The notes beneath the pieces were generated by a model that was given only the letters and a program-made list of their open reading frames with translations, was not told where the DNA came from and made no database searches. From assembly GCA_028571685.1 (NCBI GenBank), contig CM053164.1, forward strand, positions 36,010,501 through 36,074,500: DNA of 64,000 nucleotides. Reading direction: 5' to 3'. Positions 58,801 to 64,000 of this stretch are shown in pieces. How positions within the stretch are numbered: position 1 is the first letter of the stretch; each line of letters opens with the position of its first letter. Position numbers and translations under genes: made by a program. The DNA comes from Heterohyrax brucei. Its lineage: Eukaryota > Chordata > Mammalia > Hyracoidea > Procaviidae.

Positions 58801-59815
58801 AACGGTGTGCCCACCCAGGGGCCTCTCTCCTGACTACAAACGCTGCGAATTCTGCCAGATGAGAATTGCAGTCTCTTCTGAGCTGCCCTTAGCCCCCAGG
58901 ATCGGGAGTTTAAGTCTGATTTCCCACTTTACCTGAGTAACTGAACTGATTGTGCTTCCAGCTCTGGCTCACTAATTCTTGCAAATCCTTTAAAACTATT
59001 GATTTATTTGCCGTGACTGTGGTTCTCAGAATTCTTGAGAAGTAACGGCTTTTGCTAAAGCAGGTGGGGAGGCCTGGGTTTTTTTCTCACTCCTGTCTCT
59101 CCCCATCTTGGTCCTGTTGCCACCCCTGTACCCTCCTGTCCTTCCTAGGGCAGGCCACTGGCATTCCTGAAGCCCTGGCCCGCCAGACCTCTGGCAGATC
59201 GTGTTCCCAGAAAGAACACAACAAAGCGAGCTTTTGTGGGGTGCAGCTCATGAGTGTTTCGCCTTTAGGGTTGTGTCTGTGATTGCCAAGCTTCTTCTCC
59301 CCTTGCTGAGAATACTGAGTCCTCATCCAGGTTCCTGTTGCTCTCTGTTTCCAAAACGTGCCCTCTTCTTGGGTCCCCATTGTTGGCGATACAAGCCTGG
59401 GGCCTCTGCACTCTTCCTCTTCCCCAGTTTGTCCTTTTAGTACCTAGGCAAATAGCTGTGTCACCCAAGTATGCAGTGCTTCCCAGGACCCCAGGTGGGA
59501 GGCAGGTGAGCCAGGGCTTCTGGGTGGTCATGGTGTCCATCGGGGAGAAGAGCCAGCCATCCTGGGAATGCAGGACAGTGAGGGAGAAGGCAGGCCTCCC
59601 TGGGACCACCTCACCATGTCCTGCCACAAATGGAGGTAGCTCTTTGCTTTCACCCCAGAGGTGTGTTTTCAGGCTCTACACCCGGGACCCCAGCTTCTCC
59701 CTGAGTGGGGACTTTGTTCGAGGATGTGGTGGCCAGCTCATCACCTTGTCCAGCTGGGGCTTCACTTAGCTCGGCCTCCTGGGCAAGCATGTCTGGGGCA
59801 TGTGCAGAGTGTCAG
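58801..59815. other. intronic sequence, nothing recognised
   Basis: No supported exon. Overlapping open frames at 59.1-59.8 kb on both strands have no known family. Confidence 0.4.
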
Positions 59816-59817
59816 GG

Positions 59818-60003
59818 GGCTGCAGACAACTAACGTGCAAGGCTGCTAACCAAAAGGTTGGAGGATCAAGCCCACCTGGAGGCACCTCTGAAGAAAGGCC
59901 TGGTGATCTGCTTCCCAAAGATCAGCCCTTGAAAACCCATGCAGCACAGCTCTGCTCTGACACCCAGGGGGTCCCATGAATTGGAATAGACTTGGCTGGT
60001 TTA
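59818..60003 (+). repeat. AfroSINE, longer variant
   Basis: Forward copy: AAGGCTGCTAACCAAAAGGT, GGAGGATCAAGCCCACCTGG and CTGAAGAAAGGCCTGGTGAT, then CCATGAATTGGAATAGACTT. Confidence 0.88.
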
Positions 60004-60004
60004 G

Positions 60005-61665
60005 GGTACGTGTAGTACCACTCCATTGGGGCTACATCTTTACTCAAATTCTCTGGCAAGGGGCTGGCTACAGACTCTCATATATGTCTAGAAATCTGAT
60101 GTCTTGCCCCTAAAATAATTGATCAAGTAAATAAAAATGGAAAGGGGACAGAGCCAAGGCTACTGACTACATGCCCTCCTGAGTCTCCCGACACGCCCAT
60201 GGGCTCACTCTGAGTCCCGGCAGGATGGGTCCTTGCACCCCACAAGCCCTCAGCCCTTGTGAGTGCTCTGCTGGGAGCAGCAGTTGTCACACTGTGTGTA
60301 ATGCAGGGCTACACAAATGCATCTGTGAATCTGTGCCAGGGAGGGTCCTGGGATACCAAGCCAGACCTGCTCCAGCAGGGTGAACCAGCAAAGGCACTTC
60401 TTTGAGGGTGGGAAGCCAAGCTGAGAATTGGGGAAGGAACAAAGGGAGATAGTCTGTTTGAGACCCTGCCAACTAGCCCGCCTCTATATGGCACTCATCT
60501 CTGATCCTCAACTTCACAAGCCTCCCACAAGAGGGGCTATATAGCCACCTACTTTCACGAAGTCCCCTGGGGTTGGTTGGCTAGTCTAAATGACTCAGCT
60601 GGGGATGCTTATTGACCTGTCTCTGTTCCACGTGGTCTCTCGTGCTCCAGAAGGCTAGCCCTATGGTGATGGTGGCAGAGGCTCCAAGAGCATGAGGCCC
60701 TGGCTACTCCTAGCCCATCTGCCCTGGCTTCCCACCGGGCCTTCTGAGCCCAGCCTTCAGGGTCCCAGCCCTGGAGAGCTCTTCAGGGTGGGTCTTGACT
60801 CACCAAGTGCTTCATTCACTGCCCATTGGCCCCCTTCTCCCACCCATCCCTCATGTCCTAGCTCTCAGCAGAGCTTTCTGCACCCCTGGCCTCAGCCTCA
60901 CTGATTGCCTAAACCTCCCAAGCCCTGGCTTTCTCCTGGGATCTCTGGGCCCTGTCTTCCATGGCATTCTCCATCTACTCTTGCTCAGAGTATTCCCATC
61001 ATCCCTCAGCCTCAGTGCTCAAAGCTGAAGGAGCCCAAGTGGAAGCTCCTGGGTACAGGAGGCACAAGAAAGACGAACTGCTGCTGGTGTCTGACTCAAC
61101 AAAGGGCACTTCCCTACAATTGCAGCCTCAGGCTCTGCCCAGTGGGCTTCCCTGGCTCCTTCAAAGGTCTGTGGCCACCCCTGAGGTCCTCCCAACACCC
61201 CGCCCCTCTGGCTCTGTGCCTTAGGCTAGTGCTGAGGTCCTGATACTCTGTGCCCTGCTCCCCGACACTGCTTCCTAAACTAAAGGATGTTCTGTGCAAC
61301 TCCAATGCTGAGGCCACAGGCAAGAACTATCAATCAAATTGGCCAGTTATTGGCTTGTGCTTGGGCAGATGGACACATGAAGAGTGGACAAGACAGCTTC
61401 TCTCCAGCCCTAGGTGTGAAGGCCTGTGTCCTCTGTGTTGCCTGAGGGTGCCACGCCACACCTGTGCTCAGCAGCTGGGCTAAGGTGGCCAGCCCTGTCC
61501 AGAAAGGCCATTCAAGGCTTCAGAGCTATTAGAGCTGGGCAGAAAAAAGTAAATTCCGACTAAGGAGGAGCAAAGTAATAGACATTAACAATGCTTTAGT
61601 TACTGTCGATTGCTCTGCAAATGGCCAGGTGGGCACTGCTCTCAGCCCAGCCGGATCGTTTCACT
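60005..61665. other. intronic sequence, nothing recognised
   Basis: No supported exon or repeat. Open frames near 60.7-61.4 kb overlap each other on both strands and look like GC-rich chance. Confidence 0.4.
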
Positions 61666-61666
61666 A

Positions 61667-61828
61667 GGAGCCCTGGTGGATCGGTGGTTAAGAGCATGAC
61701 TGCTAACCAAAAGGGCAGCAGTCTGAACCCACCAGCCACTTCTGGGAAACCCTGCGGAGCAGTTCTGCTGTGTCCTGTAGGTTTGCTATGAGTCAGAACC
61801 GACTCAATGCCAACAGTTTGTGTTTTTT
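61667..61828 (+). repeat. AfroSINE
   Basis: Forward copy: GAGCCCTGGTGGATCGGTGG, TTAAGAGCATGACTGCTAAC and GTTTGCTATGAGTCAGAACC, with GACTCAATGCCAACAGTTTG at the end. The A and B boxes are still close to tRNA form. Confidence 0.94.
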
Positions 61829-62121
61829 AATAGCTTCACTGCTACCTCCTGAGCAATCTTGTCTTCTTTGTTGTCAGCATTACAAGTTAGAAGAGGCTTG
61901 ACTTTTGCATTCTCTTGCTCCAATTCCCCATGACCACGACATTTCAGATGGTTTTTATGGATCATGCTTGGGGACAGTTGCTCATATCACCCAGCACACA
62001 GCTACGTGTGGCCTGCAAGCCCCCAAATTCCAGTCACAAAGAAACTTTGTGTGCAAAGCATGGTGCCAAGTGCTAAGAGAGCCAGAGAAACAAGTCCTCA
62101 GGAGGTGACAGCGAAGGAGGA

Positions 62122-62166
62122 AACAGACAGACAGACAGGTAGGCAGGCAGGCAGGCAGACAGACAG
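62122..62166. repeat. (GACA)n/(GGCA)n microsatellite
   Basis: Runs of ACAG and GCAG tetranucleotides. Confidence 0.93.
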
Positions 62167-62751
62167 CCACTCCTCTGGAGTAGGCAGCTAAGGATCCGTG
62201 CTGCAGCTGAGGCACCACCAAAGTCCCCTGGGATCACAAAGGACCTAGTTGACTCCAACGGAGGAACTCCGTAAAGATTCTTGAAGAGGCTGGTATGTAA
62301 GCTGAGGTCAGGGATGGACAGAACTCCAAAAAACTAGCATGAGGAAGACATGGGCTAAAGGGTGGAGAGAGAAATAATCAATGTGAGGAAACAGGACACA
62401 AACACCAAGAGACAGCTGTGGAGCATGTGAGGACGGGAAGAGAAAATAAAACCAAAAAAAGTCCAAAGCAGATCACAGAAGGCTCCAAAAGCCAGCTGTG
62501 AAGCCGACCGCATAAAGGCCTTGCCCAAGGTCACCGTGGCAAGTGTGGTGATTCAGTGGCCCGACTCAGGTCTTCCAGCCGTGACACCCCATGTCCCAGC
62601 TGGCAGAGTGACCGAGGTCAGTCCTTGTACTTAAAGGGGCAGAATCACAAACCCAGAGAAAGAGAAGGGTTGATCTGTTAATTTCATGAAGGTCTCAAAA
62701 ATATTTTACGGAGAAAAATGTAAGTGACTTCTACATCATCCAAGAAGACTG

Positions 62752-62914
62752 TGGAGCCCTGATTGCACAGTGGTTATGGGCTCAGCTGCTGACCGCAGTC
62801 AGCAGTTGGAATCTATCTGCCGCTCCTAGGGAACCCTATGGGGCTCTTCGACCTTGTCTTACACCGTCACTACAAGTCCAAATCACCTTGACGGCAGTGC
62901 GTTGGGTTGGGTTT
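62752..62914 (+). repeat. AfroSINE
   Basis: Forward copy: GGAGCCCTGATTGCACAGTG, GTCAGCAGTTGGAATCTATC and CCCTATGGGGCTCTTCGACC, then GACGGCAGTGCGTTGGG. Confidence 0.92.
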
Positions 62915-62929
62915 GAAGAAAACTCCTTT

Positions 62930-62978
62930 AACACACTGGGTTGCCATGAGTTGAAATCAATTCAACAGCAACAGGTTT
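62930..62978 (+). repeat. AfroSINE 3' fragment
   Basis: Only the end remains: GGTTGCCATGAGTTGAAATC, then AATTCAACAGCAACAGGTTT. Confidence 0.8.
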
Positions 62979-62979
62979 C

Positions 62980-64000
62980 AGTTTAAGAAGTCACAGAATT
63001 TTCTATGTGGAAGGTAATCTTAGGTTCCATGGCGCAAACATACATTAAGCACTCCCTTGTGTGCAAGTCAGGGGCTGGAGGGACAGAGAGGACCTTTGGT
63101 GACAATTTCACTAGTAAAGAAATAAATCTTTTCACCCAGTGCTGGACAGCTGGGAACAGGCAGAGCAGTGAAAAGGAGATGTCCAAAGCTGGGGCTTTGG
63201 TCCCCTTTCAGGTAAATGCTGAGTGTTTCCATTTGAACAACAGAAGACCTAGGTTTCCTCACTAAACTCACAGTCCAAGCAAGAAGATTCACTCTTACAT
63301 TCCTCTCTAGAGGACTCAGTTTCCTGAGAGAGTTTATGGGCAGGAGGCCTCACACATCAAACAGCCCTCGATGGGAGCTGGAAGCTGGCTAGGGCTGGCG
63401 AGACACCCAGCCCCTCGAGCCCAGGCTGGCCTGCAATGCATAAGGCTTTCATTCTCTCTGGCCTGGGACCTGGAGCCCAGCCTACCCTCAAGAGCAACTC
63501 CGCACTCAAGCATTCCTTGGAGGAGGAGCAGGAGTGCACGGTTGATCAGGACAGGGGAGTGCGAGAAAGGAAGGACGCATTCCACTTAGGGTCCATGCCC
63601 CCACGTAAAGTCTTGAGTGGCAGCTTGGCAAGGCTGTGTTTGAGGAAAGCCTCCGTTTGTCCCCATAGTCTCTGCACACACTGGGCACCTCTGCTCCCGT
63701 ATGAATTATCCTCTGGACGTGCATCACGTAGTCTTTGCTGGGCTTTCTCAGTATATTTCACAGCTGCTTTTAGTTTATAATTTTTGGGGGGCTCTTTATC
63801 AAATATGTGTCATAAATACCAAAGAATTGGGACCATTTATCACCTAGCTTGGTTCTTACTTGAGCTCTGAAAAAAATTATTTGGCTCCAGAACCTTTCTC
63901 AGGGCTCTGATTTAATGGACTTCTCTGCTGCAAAGTCACTGAAATCCTTTGCCTTTTAATAGTTGACATCCCCTCCTCTTTATTACCGTCTCAGACAGCC
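62980..64000. other. intronic sequence, nothing recognised
   Basis: No supported exon or repeat. It becomes AT-rich after 63.7 kb. Confidence 0.4.

Noticed and set aside
59640-59770. Possible short exon reading FRLYTRDPSFSLSGDFVRG
   Set aside because: No matching acceptor/donor pair with consistent phase and no known family.
61667-61740. tRNA-like A and B boxes
   Set aside because: They belong to the head of an AfroSINE and not to a functional tRNA gene; no cloverleaf with proper acceptor stem is seen.

Overview
The window is mammalian nuclear DNA, almost certainly from an afrotherian, and most likely an elephant or close relative. About thirty copies of a tRNA-derived SINE of the AfroSINE type lie on both strands. 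One long copy carries the RTE-like tail ending in AAC repeats, and a separate fragment of an RTE-type LINE is also present. Sparse spliced exons, long introns and CpG-poor intronic DNA with isolated CpG-rich patches fit a vertebrate genome. No bacterial-style genes, operons, CRISPR arrays or rRNA genes were seen.

The only host gene I can support is KLHL29 (kelch-like family member 29) on the + strand, represented by two consecutive internal coding exons at 6186-6327 and 9502-10014. Their reading frames and splice phases join exactly. They encode the Ser/Pro-rich N-terminal part of the protein that precedes the BTB domain. The next exon (start of BTB) is not found downstream, so 10015-64000 is read as one large intron, and 1-6185 and 6328-9501 are intron as well.

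The rest is a dense transposon landscape. At 20.2-26.4 kb there is a near full-length L1 with a clear target-site duplication but many lesions, including an internal deletion in the reverse-transcriptase region. At 28.1-36.7 kb lies an ancient ERV-L-type provirus with MLT2-like LTRs, pol and dUTPase remnants and no visible env. It was later hit by a SINE, two fold-back mariner derivatives, a solo LTR with a 5-bp duplication, a second SINE and a small TIR element. A third fold-back mariner copy lies at 18.4 kb. All three share the same internal junction, so they form one family of palindromic mariner descendants. A CpG-rich solo LTR (57.4-57.8 kb, minus strand) has a perfect 6-bp target duplication, a TATA box and three tandem E2F-like motifs. 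It sits between two 130-bp inverted repeats that are about 95% identical.

Candidate regulatory DNA includes a strong CTCF-type motif in a CpG-rich patch (about 3.0-3.2 kb), a CpG island followed by AT-rich unique sequence (47.1-48.05 kb), and several repeat-free AT-rich blocks that look like conserved non-coding elements (3.6, 11.4, 12.9, 16.2, 37.6 and 40.5 kb). Conservation could not be tested here. I did not find a new multi-gene system; the most interesting items are the fold-back mariner family, the E2F-studded solo LTR and the inverted duplication.
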